Origin: an uncultured Desulfomicrobium sp.
GTDB lineage: Bacteria; Desulfobacterota; Desulfovibrionia; Desulfovibrionales; Desulfomicrobiaceae
DNA length: 64,000 nt
Assembly (NCBI GenBank): GCA_937872685.1
Contig: CALMTS010000437.1
Coordinates: 42,289 to 106,288 of the forward strand
Reading direction: 5' to 3'
Below are positions 29,087 through 40,095 of this stretch, one piece after another. The translations under genes were made by a program, and so were the position numbers. The notes beneath the pieces are model-generated. The model saw nothing but the letters and a program-made list of their open reading frames with translations, searched no databases and was not told the DNA's origin. Position 1 is the stretch's first letter. Each line of letters starts with the position of its first letter.

Positions 29087-30010
29087 TTACGCTTGCCAGA
29101 GCCCGCGCAGGATCGCCCAAGACAGCACCTGGCCTTTGCTCTGCGCTTCCACCAGAGCCAAAGGCTCGCGGGACGGGGAGAGCAGGAGGGCGCGGTCGCC
29201 TTCCAGGGCCGGGTACTCCGGAAAGAGGGTCACAGGCAGCCAGGCCCCGTTGCGCACCAGCTGGGCCTGCTCGTTGTTGAGGACGAGCTTGGGCCAGTGG
29301 GGCAGGGCCTGGGTCATGGGCAGGACCAGCTCGCAGAGCCGGTCTTCGCTTGCCAGGACCTCTTCCAGGTTGTGTGCCTGGGCGAGGGTGAACGGGTGGC
29401 TCGCCTCTCGCTCCAGTTCGCTGAGCACCGCTCCGCACCCAAGTCGCATCCCCAGGCTGTGGGCCAGGGAGCGGATGTAGGTTCCCGCGGAGCAGGTTAC
29501 TCGAAAGCTGACGCTGGGCAGGTCCATGGAGAGAACCTGCACGTCGAAAATTGTCACGTCCTTGACCTTGACCGGGACTTCCTTCCCGGCCCGGTGCAGG
29601 GCGTACAGGGGCTTGCCCTGGTGCTTGGCCGCCGAGACGGGCGGCACTTCCTGGCTCATGGTCCCGAGCCATCCCAGGATTTCGGCCTTCACTGACTCAG
29701 GCTCCAGATGTTCCCAGGGGGCTTCGGACAGGACCTTGCCCTCGACATCATACGTGTCCGTCGCGCGGCCCAGGATGAGGGTTCCGCGGTAGGTCTTGCG
29801 GTCCTCGCTCAGGTAGTTCGCGAGTTTGGTGCCCTGTCCGAGCAGCACCACGAGGACTCCCGTGGCCATGGGGTCCAGGGTGCCGGCGTGGCCGATCTTC
29901 TTCTGGCCGAGACGGCGCTTGATCTGGTTCAGGCAATCCGTCGAGGTCGGACCTCCCGGTTTATGCAAAACCAGCACCCCGTCAAGTTGTTTCAGCACGG
30001 GCTGGCTCAT
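29087..30010 (-). CDS. truB: tRNA pseudouridine(55) synthase
   Basis: [32 protein letters not shown]. Confidence 0.95.
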   Translation of the reverse strand: MSQPVLKQLDGVLVLHKPGGPTSTDCLNQIKRRLGQKKIGHAGTLDPMATGVLVVLLGQGTKLANYLSEDRKTYRGTLILGRATDTYDVEGKVLSEAPWEHLEPESVKAEILGWLGTMSQEVPPVSAAKHQGKPLYALHRAGKEVPVKVKDVTIFDVQVLSMDLPSVSFRVTCSAGTYIRSLAHSLGMRLGCGAVLSELEREASHPFTLAQAHNLEEVLASEDRLCELVLPMTQALPHWPKLVLNNEQAQLVRNGAWLPVTLFPEYPALEGDRALLLSPSREPLALVEAQSKGQVLSWAILRGLWQA

Positions 30011-30972
30011 GCGCGGTCAAGCTCCTCGATCACGGCCCGAAGCATGGTCGCCTTGGCCTGATCCATGTCCATCTCCAGGGTGCCGCCGGCGGCGTTGCGA
30101 TGCCCGCCGCCACCGAAGTGCGCGGCCACGGCCTGCACGTTGACGCTCCCCTTGGAGCGCAGGGAAAATTTGATGCCCTTCTCTTCCTCGCGCAGGCTGA
30201 CGGCCACCTGCACCCCGCGCACGTAGAGCACCGTGTTGACCAGCCCTTCGGTGTCCTCGGGGCCCGTGCCCGTACGCTGAAAGATCTCGCGGGTGAAGGC
30301 GATGAGGGTCACGCGGCCGTCGGCGTGCAGGCTGGCTTTTTGCAGCACCTCGCCGCGCATCTGCAGCTGATTCAGCGTGCCGGTCGATTGCTTCTGCTCA
30401 TGGAAGGGGCCGGGAAGCAGGCCCAGGCGGAGAATCTCGGCGGCCATTTCCAGGGTTTCGGGGCGGGTGTTGTTGAAGCAGAAATCACCGGTGTCGGAGA
30501 TGAGGGCCAGATATACGTACTCCCCGAGCAGGCCGACCATGGGCACGCCAAGCTTGCGGGACAGGATGCCGATCATCTCGCCCACCGAGGAGGAGCGCTC
30601 CTCGATCCAGTTCATGGTTCCGAACCTGGGGTTGCCCAGGTGGTGGTCGATGTTGATCACCGTCTTGGACGCAAGCCACGGGGCAATGACTTCACCCGTG
30701 CGCTCGGAACTGCCGCAGTCCAGCACGATGATCGTATCCGGCTCCTCTTCGGGCAGGGCCGTCAGAATCTCGCGCTTGGGGGCCAGCCAGGCGAAGCGGC
30801 TCGGGATGCCGGATTCGTTGAACAGCGTTACGCGCTTGCCCAGGGCCGCCAGAAGCTCGCCCATGGCCAGCATGGAGCCCAGGGCGTCGCCGTCCGGGGC
30901 CACATGGGAGAGGACCAGGAAGTTGTCGGTCTCCCGGATATGCTCAATGATCGGCTTGAGGTGGGGCGTCAT
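30007..30972 (-). CDS. nrnA: DHH phosphoesterase, NrnA-like oligoribonuclease/pAp phosphatase
   Basis: SHVAPDGDALGSMLAMGELL, NIDHHLGNPRFG, FGGGGHRNAAGG. Confidence 0.92.
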   Translation of the reverse strand: MTPHLKPIIEHIRETDNFLVLSHVAPDGDALGSMLAMGELLAALGKRVTLFNESGIPSRFAWLAPKREILTALPEEEPDTIIVLDCGSSERTGEVIAPWLASKTVINIDHHLGNPRFGTMNWIEERSSSVGEMIGILSRKLGVPMVGLLGEYVYLALISDTGDFCFNNTRPETLEMAAEILRLGLLPGPFHEQKQSTGTLNQLQMRGEVLQKASLHADGRVTLIAFTREIFQRTGTGPEDTEGLVNTVLYVRGVQVAVSLREEEKGIKFSLRSKGSVNVQAVAAHFGGGGHRNAAGGTLEMDMDQAKATMLRAVIEELDRA

Positions 30973-31288
30973 AGACCATGTCCTCGAGAAAGGTGTCCCA
31001 CTGGAAGCGCAGGTCCGGGATGCCGCGCAACTGGAGTTCCTTGCCCAGGCGCGTGCGCAGGAAACCCTTGGCGCGCGTGAGGGCTTTGGTGATCTCAGGC
31101 TCGGCCGAGCGGCCCCGGATATGAGTGTAGAGGACTTCGGCGATGCTGAAGTCCCTGTTCAGGCGCACGCCGGTGATGGTGACCAGCTGCAGTGTCGGGT
31201 CCTCGACCTCCTGAACCAGGAGCGAGGCCAGGACCTGCATGATCTGATCGCCCATCTGGACGGCACGGCGGGAATTGCTTCTCTGCAT
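30944..31288 (-). CDS. rbfA: Ribosome-binding factor A
   Basis: LLVQEVEDPTLQLVTITGVRLNRDFSIAEVLY; between infB and nrnA. Confidence 0.92.
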   Translation of the reverse strand: MQRSNSRRAVQMGDQIMQVLASLLVQEVEDPTLQLVTITGVRLNRDFSIAEVLYTHIRGRSAEPEITKALTRAKGFLRTRLGKELQLRGIPDLRFQWDTFLEDMVYDAPPQADH

Positions 31289-31294
31289 ATAAAA

Positions 31295-31582
31295 TCAGGC
31301 TCCAAATACATCCATGTCGGCATGAACGAGTTCGTCCGCGGTGGCTGCCTCGACCATGGCAAGGACCTTGGACAGCTGGCTGTGCACATACCCGGATTCG
31401 TTGGCCACCGTGACCACTCCGAGGACCAGGGTCTGATGCGAGTCCTGGGCTTCGGTCTCGGCCACGGCGACATTGAAGGTGTTGCGCAGCTTCTGTTTCA
31501 GACTGTTGGCGCTTTTTCGCTTGTCCTTCAAGGAAAAAACGCCGTGCAGTCTGAATTCAAGGCGCAGGGTGCCGATGATCAT
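31295..31582 (-). CDS. DUF503 family protein
   Basis: IIGTLRLEFRLHGVFSLKDKRKSANSLKQKLRNTFNVAVAE. Confidence 0.9.
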   Translation of the reverse strand: MIIGTLRLEFRLHGVFSLKDKRKSANSLKQKLRNTFNVAVAETEAQDSHQTLVLGVVTVANESGYVHSQLSKVLAMVEAATADELVHADMDVFGA

Positions 31583-31603
31583 GGCCCCTCTCCCGGCCCG
31601 GAC

Positions 31604-34405
31604 CTAGATGGTCCGGGCTTCCTCGACCAGTTCGAAGGCCTCGATGATATCGCCGACCTTGACGTCGTTGAAGTTCTCCAGGCCCGCGCCGCAGTCGTAG
31701 CCCTTGGTCACTTCCTTGGCGTCGTCCTTGAATCTCTTCAGGGACGAGAGCTTGCCGGTGTAGATGACCACGCCGTTGCGCAGGAGGCGGATATTGGCGT
31801 TGCGCTTGAGCTTGCCGTCGCTGACCATGCAGCCGGCGATGTTGCCGATCTTGGGCACGCTGAAGACCTGCTGCACATCGGCCTGTCCGAGATACACTTC
31901 CTTGATGTCGGGCGAGAGCATGCCGGACATGGCCGCCTTGATGTCATCCACCAGCTTGTAGATGATGTCGTAGAAGCGGATGTCGACCTTTTCCTGCTCG
32001 GCCACTTCCTTGATCTTGGCCGTGGGCCGGATGTTGAAGCCGATGATGATGGCGTTGGATGCCGAGGCCAGCAGAATGTCGGATTCCGTGATGGCGCCCG
32101 CTCCGCCATGGACGATGGCGATCTTGACCTCGTCCGTGGACAGCTTGCGCAGCGCCTCGGAGATGGCTTCCAGCGATCCCTGCACGTCGGCCTTGAGAAG
32201 CAGGTTCAGGTTCTGGGCCTCTTCGCCGGCCTTGGAGGCCAGGAAGCTTTCCAGAGTGACCTTGGACTCCTTGGCCAGTTCGCGGTCGCGGTGCTTGACG
32301 CGGCGATCCTCGGCGATCTTGCGGGCGACCTTCTCGTCCTTGACGATGACAAACTCGTCACCTGCCTCGGGAATGGCTTCAAATCCCTGGATTTCCGTGG
32401 GAATGGCCGGCCCGGCGGTCTTGATCTGCTTGCCCTGGTCATCGAACATGGCGCGGACCTTGCCGCTGATCATGCCGCAGACAAAGGCGTCGCCCTGGCT
32501 GATCTGGCCTTCCTGGATGAGAACCGTGCCCACGGGGCCGCGACCCTTGTCCAGTTTGGCCTCGACCACATGGCCACGGCCGGGCTTGTCCGGGTTGGCC
32601 TTGAGGTCGAGGACTTCGGCCTGCAGGAGGATGAGTTCCAGCAGTTCATCCAGGCCCTGGCGCTTCTTGGCCGAGACATGGGCGTAGATGGTGTCGCCGC
32701 CCCAGTCTTCGGGCATGAGGCCCAGGTCGGACAGTTCGCGCTTGACGCGGTCGGGGTCGGCCCCTTCCTTGTCCATCTTGTTCACGGCCACGACGATGGG
32801 CACGCCCGCCGCCTTGGAGTGGCTCACTGCCTCGCGGGTCTGATCCATGACGCCGTCATCGGCGGCCACGACCAGGACGACGATGTCCGTGACCTTGGCT
32901 CCGCGGGCACGCATGGTGGTGAACGCCTCGTGGCCGGGGGTGTCCAGGAAGACGATTTCGCCGCGCGAAGTGGCCACGTGGTAAGCGCCGATGTGCTGGG
33001 TGATGCCGCCGGCCTCGCCGGATGCCACGCTCGTGGAGCGGATGGCGTCCAGGAGGGAGGTCTTGCCGTGGTCGACGTGGCCCATAATGGTAACCACGGG
33101 AGGACGGGGCTTCAGATCCTCGGCCTTGTCGGCCTCCTTGGGCAGCAGGAATTCGTCTTCGGAAAATCCGACCTTCTCCACTTCGTACTTGAACTCCGCG
33201 GCCAGCAGCAGCGCCGTGTCGAAATCCAGGGACTGGTTGATGGTCGCCATGACGCCCATGGAGAAGAGCTTCTTGATCAGGTCCTGGGCCTTGATGCCCA
33301 TCTGATGGGCCAAGTCCGTCAGGCGGATGGTGTCCTCGACGCGGATCTTGCGCTTGGAAGCCTTCAGGGGCTGGGTCACCTGCTGCTGGGCGTGCGACCC
33401 GCCGGCCCGGCGGGCTTCGGCGCGCTGGGCCTTCTTGCCCTTGCCCATGGAGAACTCTTCCTTGCGGTACAGATCGGCGGCCTCCACCGTGCGGCGTCCT
33501 TTCTTCTTCTTGCCGCGGGAGTCGCGGGCGCCTTCGCCTTCCGGAGCCGGACGGGGAGCTGCGCCCTGGTCGGCCGGGCCCATGGGGCGGGGGCCGCCCG
33601 GACGCGGGGCGCCGGGACCCGAGGGACGCTGGGCCGGACCGGCAGGACGGCCGGCCGGACCCATGGGCCTGGCCGCCGGGCCCATGGGCCTGACGGGGGG
33701 CTGCCCTTCGGGGCGGGTATCGGGAAATTCGACGATGGTCGGCCGCGAGATGATCTTGACCTGCACCGAGGGCGGGGCGGGCTTGGCCTTCTTGGTCTTC
33801 TTGCGGGCTTTCTTGGCATCTTCTTCGGACTCGCCTTCGGCGGCCGCCTCGGCCGGTGCCTCTTCGGCGGCTGCCGGCTCTTCCGCGGATTCCGGAGCCG
33901 GGGCCTCTTCGGCGTGCACTTCAGCCGGAGCCTCAACTTCGGCCGGGATTTCGGCCTCAACCGGTTCTGGCATCTCGGCAGCCTTGGGGGCAACCGATTC
34001 GGGCGCTTCCTCGGTGATGATGCGGGCCGGCGTGATGACGACCGCACGGGGGGCCTTGCGAGCGTGGGGCTTTTCGGGTTCGGCTGCCGGTTCGGCGGCC
34101 TCTTCCGGGGCCTCTTCGTCCTCCGGGCCAGCCTGACCGGCGGCCTCGGATGCGGCGGGGGCTTCGGCAGCCGCGGTCCTGTGGCGCTTGCGTACGATGA
34201 CCCCTGAAGTGGCGCGCGTCTCGACGACTTGCGGTTCGGCGGATCTGTTCCGGTGATGGTTGCGCACCTGCTCGACTTCCTCGTCGGTCAGGCTGCTCAT
34301 ATGGCTCTTGGCCGGGATCTTGAGCTCCCGCAACAATGTCATCAAATCCTTGCTGGAGATATCAAGCTCCGTGGCAAGATCTCTCACGCGCAATCTAGTG
34401 GACAT
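31604..34405 (-). CDS. infB: Translation initiation factor IF-2
   Basis: [51 protein letters not shown]. Confidence 0.97.
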   Translation of the reverse strand: MSTRLRVRDLATELDISSKDLMTLLRELKIPAKSHMSSLTDEEVEQVRNHHRNRSAEPQVVETRATSGVIVRKRHRTAAAEAPAASEAAGQAGPEDEEAPEEAAEPAAEPEKPHARKAPRAVVITPARIITEEAPESVAPKAAEMPEPVEAEIPAEVEAPAEVHAEEAPAPESAEEPAAAEEAPAEAAAEGESEEDAKKARKKTKKAKPAPPSVQVKIISRPTIVEFPDTRPEGQPPVRPMGPAARPMGPAGRPAGPAQRPSGPGAPRPGGPRPMGPADQGAAPRPAPEGEGARDSRGKKKKGRRTVEAADLYRKEEFSMGKGKKAQRAEARRAGGSHAQQQVTQPLKASKRKIRVEDTIRLTDLAHQMGIKAQDLIKKLFSMGVMATINQSLDFDTALLLAAEFKYEVEKVGFSEDEFLLPKEADKAEDLKPRPPVVTIMGHVDHGKTSLLDAIRSTSVASGEAGGITQHIGAYHVATSRGEIVFLDTPGHEAFTTMRARGAKVTDIVVLVVAADDGVMDQTREAVSHSKAAGVPIVVAVNKMDKEGADPDRVKRELSDLGLMPEDWGGDTIYAHVSAKKRQGLDELLELILLQAEVLDLKANPDKPGRGHVVEAKLDKGRGPVGTVLIQEGQISQGDAFVCGMISGKVRAMFDDQGKQIKTAGPAIPTEIQGFEAIPEAGDEFVIVKDEKVARKIAEDRRVKHRDRELAKESKVTLESFLASKAGEEAQNLNLLLKADVQGSLEAISEALRKLSTDEVKIAIVHGGAGAITESDILLASASNAIIIGFNIRPTAKIKEVAEQEKVDIRFYDIIYKLVDDIKAAMSGMLSPDIKEVYLGQADVQQVFSVPKIGNIAGCMVSDGKLKRNANIRLLRNGVVIYTGKLSSLKRFKDDAKEVTKGYDCGAGLENFNDVKVGDIIEAFELVEEARTI

Positions 34406-34652
34406 TCCCAACCCCCTTGCATTTCTTCTGCCAGCCCTTGAATCGCTCGAATCTGTTCCGGCACGCCGCATCGCGGCAAAGATAAAAACCCCGTCCCGGT
34501 TGTTTTCCGGTGCTGTCAGCGGTCAGAGTGAGCTCGCCGTGAACAGGGCAGACAAATCTCAGCAGTTCGTCCTTGAAAAATCGTCGTCTGCAGATGACGC
34601 ACATGCGCGTGGGCCTGTGGCCTGCCGCGCAGGTTTCATCGGCAGGCGCCAT
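34395..34652 (-). CDS. YlxR/RnpM family RNA-binding protein (DUF448)
   Basis: [19 protein letters not shown]...[15 protein letters not shown]. Confidence 0.9.
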   Translation of the reverse strand: MAPADETCAAGHRPTRMCVICRRRFFKDELLRFVCPVHGELTLTADSTGKQPGRGFYLCRDAACRNRFERFKGWQKKCKGVGNVH

Positions 34653-35966
34653 CTAGGCCTCGTCTCCATCGTTGACGTCGTCGCGCTCAGCCTGGTCGGC
34701 TTCCTCGGGCGATTCGTTCTCGGTCTCATCCTTGGTCTGGCTGATGAGCAGGTTCATGGCTCCGCGCAGGGCGCCGATATTTTCTTCGCTGATGCCCTGG
34801 ATGTCGAGCAGTTGCTCGTTGGTGCAGGCCGCCATGGCCTCCAGGGAATCGAAGCCGGCCTCGGTGAAGTCCGTGATGGACACCTGGGCCGCGCTGGCCA
34901 ACTGCTCCAGCAACTGACGGTTCTTGTGCAGCTTGTTGAAGCGGGTGTTGGTGAAGATGTCGATCTTCCAGCCCAGGAGCTTGGCCGCCAGCTTGACGTT
35001 CTGGCCCTTCTTGCCGATGGCCGGGGTCAGCTGGTCCTCGGGCACCACGACTTCCAGGGATTTCTCCTCGTCGTCGATGGCGATCTTGGAAATGCGCGCC
35101 GGGGACAGGGCGTTGGCCGCGTAGGTGGCGATGTCCGGGCTCCAGAGCACGATGTCGATGCGTTCGCCGCGCAGTTCCTGCACGATGCTGTGGATGCGCG
35201 AGCCGCGGATGCCGACGCAGGCGCCGACGGGATCCACGTTGGAATCCTGGGACAGGACCGTGACCTTGGCGCGCAGGCCCGGATCGCGGGCCACGCCCAT
35301 GATGTTGACGGTGCCGTCTGCCACTTCGGGCACCTCGCGGCGGAACAGGGCGACCATGTACTCGGGGTCGGAGCGGGTGATGATGATCTGCGGGCCCCGG
35401 CCTTCCTTGCGCACGTCGATGATGAGCCCCTCGACGCGGTCACCCTGGCGGAAACGCTCGCGCGGGATCTGCTTGTCCTTGGGCAGCAGGGCCTCGGTGC
35501 GTCCGAGGTTGATGATCCAGCCCGAGCGGTCGCGGCGCTGGATGATGCCGCTGACGATCTCGCCCTTGCGGTTCTTGTATTCCTCGTAAATGATTTCCTG
35601 CTCTGCGTCGCGCATGCGCTGGATGATGACCTGCTTGGCGCTCTGGGCGGCGATGCGCCCGAGGTCCTCGACCTGCAGGCGGAAGCCGATGGCGTCGTCA
35701 AGTTCGACGTTGGGGTCGTGCTTGAGCGCGTCGGCCATGAGAATTTCCGTATCGGGATCCTCGATCTCCTCGACCACAATCTTGAACTGATAGACTTCTA
35801 TCTCGCCGGTCTCCTCGTTGAAGGTGACCTCGATATCCATCTTGTCGCCATACTTCTTGGTCACGGAGGCCCGAATGGCTTCTTCCAGGGTGTCGATCAG
35901 CATCTCGCGGTCGATGCCCTTGTCCTTGCTGATCTGATCGATGGCTTTTTTGAGTTCCAAATTCAT
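34653..35966 (-). CDS. nusA: Transcription termination/antitermination protein NusA
   Basis: S1/KH domains: GACVGIRGSRIHSIVQELRGERIDIVLW, IGKKGQNVKLAAKLLGWKIDI. Confidence 0.97.
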   Translation of the reverse strand: MNLELKKAIDQISKDKGIDREMLIDTLEEAIRASVTKKYGDKMDIEVTFNEETGEIEVYQFKIVVEEIEDPDTEILMADALKHDPNVELDDAIGFRLQVEDLGRIAAQSAKQVIIQRMRDAEQEIIYEEYKNRKGEIVSGIIQRRDRSGWIINLGRTEALLPKDKQIPRERFRQGDRVEGLIIDVRKEGRGPQIIITRSDPEYMVALFRREVPEVADGTVNIMGVARDPGLRAKVTVLSQDSNVDPVGACVGIRGSRIHSIVQELRGERIDIVLWSPDIATYAANALSPARISKIAIDDEEKSLEVVVPEDQLTPAIGKKGQNVKLAAKLLGWKIDIFTNTRFNKLHKNRQLLEQLASAAQVSITDFTEAGFDSLEAMAACTNEQLLDIQGISEENIGALRGAMNLLISQTKDETENESPEEADQAERDDVNDGDEA

Positions 35967-36014
35967 GAACGTCCTCCGTTCTCCGTGCGGAAAAAACCCG
36001 CCGTGTTCCGAAAT

Positions 36015-36509
36015 TTAGCGTTTTCCGGGCTTGCCCTGGTCGTGGTGTTCGTAGACGAGGTTGGCCTTGCCTACGTCCTCCCAGTTCAGTTCGAAATCGG
36101 CGCTGTCGTCGGACAGGGTGAACATGGGAGGATTTATGGCGATCAGGCTGCCCTTGAAATTTTTTCTGCCCTCCAGGGGCTTGTCCAGGCGGACGCGAAT
36201 CGTCCGGCCGATGTAGCCGGCCATCTGCTCCGGGGAGAAGAAGGGGCGCTCCAGGCCGGGCGACGAGACCTCCAGCGTGAATGCGCCGGGGATGATGTCG
36301 TCGACATCCAGGGCCAGGCTCAGGTGGCGGCTTATCTCCGCACATTCGTCGATGCCCACTCCATGGGCGGAGTCCAGGTAGACGCGCACGATCTTGTGCC
36401 GACCGCCGGCCCCGAAGAGCAGGTCGATGCCCCATATTTCCAGGTCCCGTGCCTGGCACAAGGGCGTCACCATCTCGAGAATTTTTGCGTGTATTTCGTT
36501 CTTTTCCAT
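36015..36509 (-). CDS. rimP: Ribosome maturation factor RimP
   Basis: YLDSAHGVGIDECAEISRHLSLALDVDDIIPGAFTLEVSSPGLERPF. Confidence 0.93.
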   Translation of the reverse strand: MEKNEIHAKILEMVTPLCQARDLEIWGIDLLFGAGGRHKIVRVYLDSAHGVGIDECAEISRHLSLALDVDDIIPGAFTLEVSSPGLERPFFSPEQMAGYIGRTIRVRLDKPLEGRKNFKGSLIAINPPMFTLSDDSADFELNWEDVGKANLVYEHHDQGKPGKR

Positions 36510-36594
36510 TGCTGCCTGCCTGAAAAAAAAAGGTGGACCACGAAAAGGCCCACCCCCATCAGCTACCGAATATCAGTATGACCACATACAGGAG

Positions 36595-36669
36595 TGGAGC
36601 GGGTGACGAGGGTCGAACTCGCAACTCCAAGCTTGGGAAGCTTGTACTCTGCCATTGAGCTACACCCGC
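36595..36669 (-). tRNA. tRNA-Gly(CCC), CCA encoded
   Basis: GCGGGTGTAGCTCAATGGCAGAGTACAAGCTTCCCAAGCTTGGAGTTGCGAGTTCGACCCTCGTCACCCGCTCCA; cloverleaf, loop TTCCCAA. Confidence 0.93.
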
Positions 36670-36765
36670 TCTGCAACCGTTTCCCTTGCATGAGGGGGGG
36701 GATGGCCGTCAAGTGTTTTTTTTCCCGATGGCATGCAGTGCCGAGCTTTCAGGGCTTTTCCGGAC

Positions 36766-36780
36766 TGGCCTGGTATTTGC
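36766..36780 (+). promoter_or_regulatory. Sigma-54 promoter of flgF operon: TGGCCTGGTATTTGC
   Basis: TGGC-N8-TTGC; GG-N10-GC exact, 29 nt before flgF ATG. Confidence 0.82.
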
Positions 36781-36808
36781 TCAAAGCCTCGTACCGAGGA
36801 GGACCGCC

Positions 36809-37585
36809 ATGCAAGAAAGCAGCTACAGCGCCGTGTTCGGGGCCCTGACCCAGCAGCACCGCCTGGATACCATCGCCAATAATTTGGCGAATGTGAACAC
36901 GACGGGTTTCAAGGGGGACAAATTGTCCTTCCGCGACACCTTCCGCCGCTACGCCCACGACCTGCTGGACCCCAACACCACGCTGCGCGAGCGGGTTCCG
37001 TGGCCCGCTGCCAACGTTCTGGCCCAGCCCAGGATATCCGAGCAGGTCATCGATCTGTCCCAGGGAACCATGAAGAGCACGGGCAACGCCCTGGATCTGG
37101 CCATCGCCGGGGACGGTTTCTTCCGGGTCCAGACCCCGGAAGGGGAATTTATGACCCGCCAGGGCGTGTATCACCGTTCGGCCGAAGGGTATGTCGTGGA
37201 CGGCCATGGCAATCAGCTGCTGGGCGAGGGCGGGCCGATCCAGCTCCCGGAGACCGGCAGCGTGGTCATCGACGCCAGCGGCCAGGTCTCCGTGGACGGG
37301 GAGGCCATCGACGTCATTTCCCTGGTCCGGGTCGAGGACCCCAGGAATCTGGAAAAAGTCGGCAACTCCCTGCTGCGCGTCCGGCCCGACTCGGGCGCCC
37401 AGACCGTCCCGGCCGAGGATTCCACCGTGGAGCAGGGGTTCCTGGAGGCGGCCAACGTCGAGGTGGTCTCGGAGATGGTCAATATGATCGAGGCCCTGCG
37501 GGCCTTCGAGGCCTATCAGAAAATGATCAGCGGCACCTTTGAGCAGGACAAGAAGGCCATCGCCGAAGTCGGTGCGCCGAGATAA
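36809..37585 (+). CDS. flgF: Flagellar basal-body rod protein FlgF
   Basis: LTQQHRLDTIANNLANVNTTGFKGDKLSFRDTF; precedes flgG. Confidence 0.9.
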   Translation: MQESSYSAVFGALTQQHRLDTIANNLANVNTTGFKGDKLSFRDTFRRYAHDLLDPNTTLRERVPWPAANVLAQPRISEQVIDLSQGTMKSTGNALDLAIAGDGFFRVQTPEGEFMTRQGVYHRSAEGYVVDGHGNQLLGEGGPIQLPETGSVVIDASGQVSVDGEAIDVISLVRVEDPRNLEKVGNSLLRVRPDSGAQTVPAEDSTVEQGFLEAANVEVVSEMVNMIEALRAFEAYQKMISGTFEQDKKAIAEVGAPR

Positions 37586-37658
37586 ACATATGGCTGCGGG
37601 CCGGTTCGTCCAGTCCTGAACGCCCGGCCGCGGCGGATTCCGCCGCAAGGAGAAGAAC

Positions 37659-38441
37659 ATGATTCGCGCATTGTGGACCAGCGCTTCGGGCATGATCGCC
37701 CAGCAGCTCAACCTGGATGTGACGTCCAACAACCTGGCCAACGTCAACACCACGGGTTTCAAGAAGAACAGGGCCGAGTTCGAGGATCTCATGTACCAGA
37801 ACATGAAGATCGCGGGTTCGTCCAACCAGGAAGGCAACAGGCTGCCCGTGGGCATGCAGGTGGGCATGGGCGTGCGCCCCGTGTCCGTGCACAAGATATT
37901 TTCGCAGGGCGATTTCCAGAACACGGGCAACCAGCTCGACCTGGTCATCGAGGGCGACGGCTTCTTCCGCGTCGACCGCAACGGCGAGGACCACTACACC
38001 CGGAGCGGCGCCTTCAAGCTCGACAGCGACGGCCGCATCGTGACGGACAACGGCCACCCGCTGCAGCCCGAGTTCATCGTGCCCCCCGAGACCCAGAACA
38101 TCGTGGTCACGGAGGACGGGCATCTGACCTGCGTGGACAAGGCGGGCGCGGAAATCGCGGCCACGGACATCCCCATCTATACCTTCATCAACCCCGCGGG
38201 CCTCAAGGCCGTGGGGCGCAATCTGTATGTCCAGACGGACGGCTCCGGCGATGCCGTGGAGAGCGTGCCCGGCGAGAACAACGCCGGCACCCTGGCCCAG
38301 GGCTTCCTGGAGATGTCCAACGTGGAAATCGTGGAGGAAATGGTCAACATGATCGTGGGCCAGCGCGCCTATGAGGCCAATTCCAAGTCCATCACCACGG
38401 CCGACACGCTGCTGCAGATCGCCAACCAGCTGAAGAGGTAG
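37659..38441 (+). CDS. flgG: Flagellar basal-body rod protein FlgG
   Basis: MIRALWTSASGMIAQQLNLDVTSNNLANVNTTGFKKNRAEFEDLMYQ. Confidence 0.96.
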   Translation: MIRALWTSASGMIAQQLNLDVTSNNLANVNTTGFKKNRAEFEDLMYQNMKIAGSSNQEGNRLPVGMQVGMGVRPVSVHKIFSQGDFQNTGNQLDLVIEGDGFFRVDRNGEDHYTRSGAFKLDSDGRIVTDNGHPLQPEFIVPPETQNIVVTEDGHLTCVDKAGAEIAATDIPIYTFINPAGLKAVGRNLYVQTDGSGDAVESVPGENNAGTLAQGFLEMSNVEIVEEMVNMIVGQRAYEANSKSITTADTLLQIANQLKR

Positions 38442-38444
38442 CTC

Positions 38445-39395
38445 ATGCGTTTTATCGTGGCCCTGCTCGCGCTGCTGCTCTGTCCCGGCCTGTCCTTGGC
38501 GCAGGACCGGCTCGTCGTGGCCGGGGCCGTGTGCGTGGACGGGCCGGTCATCGCCCTGCGCGACCTGGCCAGGGCCGAGGGGATGCAGGCCGAGGCCGTG
38601 CTGGCCGCTGCCGGAGACCGCCCCCTGCTGGCCTCGCCGAAGTTCGACGGGGCCCGGGCCAGCCTCAACGGGCCCAGGCTGCGCGAACTCATCGTGCAGC
38701 GCCTGGGGCCGAACCTGCCGCCCGTCGAGGTCCCGGATCAGGTCATGGTCCAGCGCGGCGGACAGGTCATCGGCACTTTGGCCCTTCTGCCGTCCATCGA
38801 CAAAATTTTGACGACATCCCTGGCCCGGTACGAGGGCGAGGTCCAGATCCGCGAGCACCGCATCGCGGACTACCTGTTCGTGGCGGAGAAAACGCCCGTG
38901 CAGATTCGCGTCGTGCCCGTCGGTACGCCGGTCCCGGGGCGCATCAGCCTGCGCCTGGAGGCCGTGGCCGGGGACGGCCGGGTGGTGCAGGGCTTCACGG
39001 GCACGGTCTTCGCCGATGTCTGGAAGACCGTGCCATGCGCGGCCCGGGTCCTGAACCGGGGCGACGTGCTGGAACCCGGCCTGGTCGGGTTCGCGCGCAG
39101 GAATCTGGCCTACATGCCGCGCCCGGCCTGGGACGGGCGCGGGCTGCCCCTGCGCATGACCGCCCCCGTCGGAGAGGGGCAGGTCATTTCGGCCGAGGCC
39201 GTGGAGCCCATTCCCGTGGTGTCCAAGGGGCAGCTGTTGACCCTGGTCTACGAGGGGAATTCCCTGAAATTGAGCGTTCCGGTGGAAAGCCTGGAGGACG
39301 GCGGCATAGGCAGCACCATCCGGGTCCGGAACATGCAGAGCCGCCGAGTGGTGGCCGCGCGGATAGTCGACGCGGAGACGGCCCTGGTGCCGTAG
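38445..39395 (+). CDS. flgA: Flagella basal body P-ring formation protein FlgA
   Basis: Signal peptide, SAF domain, position before flgH. Confidence 0.88.
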   Translation: MRFIVALLALLLCPGLSLAQDRLVVAGAVCVDGPVIALRDLARAEGMQAEAVLAAAGDRPLLASPKFDGARASLNGPRLRELIVQRLGPNLPPVEVPDQVMVQRGGQVIGTLALLPSIDKILTTSLARYEGEVQIREHRIADYLFVAEKTPVQIRVVPVGTPVPGRISLRLEAVAGDGRVVQGFTGTVFADVWKTVPCAARVLNRGDVLEPGLVGFARRNLAYMPRPAWDGRGLPLRMTAPVGEGQVISAEAVEPIPVVSKGQLLTLVYEGNSLKLSVPVESLEDGGIGSTIRVRNMQSRRVVAARIVDAETALVP

Positions 39396-39408
39396 TCCGG
39401 GAGGAAAC

Positions 39409-40095
39409 ATGCAGATACGGATTTGTTTTTTCATAGTTCTTTTGTCTCTTGCCGGCTGCCGGGCCACGAGCCGCCCGCCCATGCCTTCGGCGGTGGTCAC
39501 GCCGCCGCCCCAGGAGCGGGCGGACCAGGCGAGCAACCCCGGTTCGCTCTACGATCCCGACGGGGCGACATCGCTCTTCGCCGACGCCCGCGCCCGCAGG
39601 GTCGGGGATATCGTGCTGATCAAGGTGGTGGAGACGACCCTGGCCAAGAACAAGGCCACGACCACAGCCGACAAGACCAACAACATGGATCTCGGGGCCA
39701 GCGCGTATCTCGGCAAGGACGCGCTGCCGATCATCCCGGGGGCGACGGTGGGCCCGGATTCCCTGGTCAAAGCCACGTCCAACAGCGCGTTCGAGGGAGA
39801 TGGCGAGACCAAGCGCGAGAGCACCATCAGCACGACCGTGGCGGCCCGGGTCACCCGGGTTCTTGGCGGCGGGCTGATGGAGGTGCTTGGAGCGCGTGAG
39901 ACTCGGGTCAACGGCGAGACGCAGATCGTCATGGTCCAGGGCGTGGTCCGCGACCGCGACATCGACGCCGACAACAGCATCGCGTCCACGAACATGGCCG
40001 AGGCCCGCATAGAACTGTACGGCGAGGGCATCCTGGCCGAAAAACAACGCCCCGGGTGGCTTGCGAGGATACTTGACAATGTGTGGCCATTCTAG
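39409..40095 (+). CDS. flgH: Flagellar L-ring protein FlgH
   Basis: Lipobox [39 protein letters not shown]. Confidence 0.94.
   Translation: MQIRICFFIVLLSLAGCRATSRPPMPSAVVTPPPQERADQASNPGSLYDPDGATSLFADARARRVGDIVLIKVVETTLAKNKATTTADKTNNMDLGASAYLGKDALPIIPGATVGPDSLVKATSNSAFEGDGETKRESTISTTVAARVTRVLGGGLMEVLGARETRVNGETQIVMVQGVVRDRDIDADNSIASTNMAEARIELYGEGILAEKQRPGWLARILDNVWPF

Noticed and set aside
30377-34207. 1276-aa plus-strand ORF opposite nrnA/rbfA/infB
   Set aside because: Antisense artefact of high-GC codon bias; the minus strand carries clear IF-2 and neighbours, and the plus translation is low-complexity.
34260-36581. 773-aa plus-strand ORF opposite nusA/rimP
   Set aside because: Shadow ORF; the opposite strand encodes NusA and RimP.
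37527-39536. 669-aa minus-strand ORF opposite flgG/flgA
   Set aside because: Shadow ORF of conserved flagellar genes; His/Gly/Val-rich composition typical of antisense frames.
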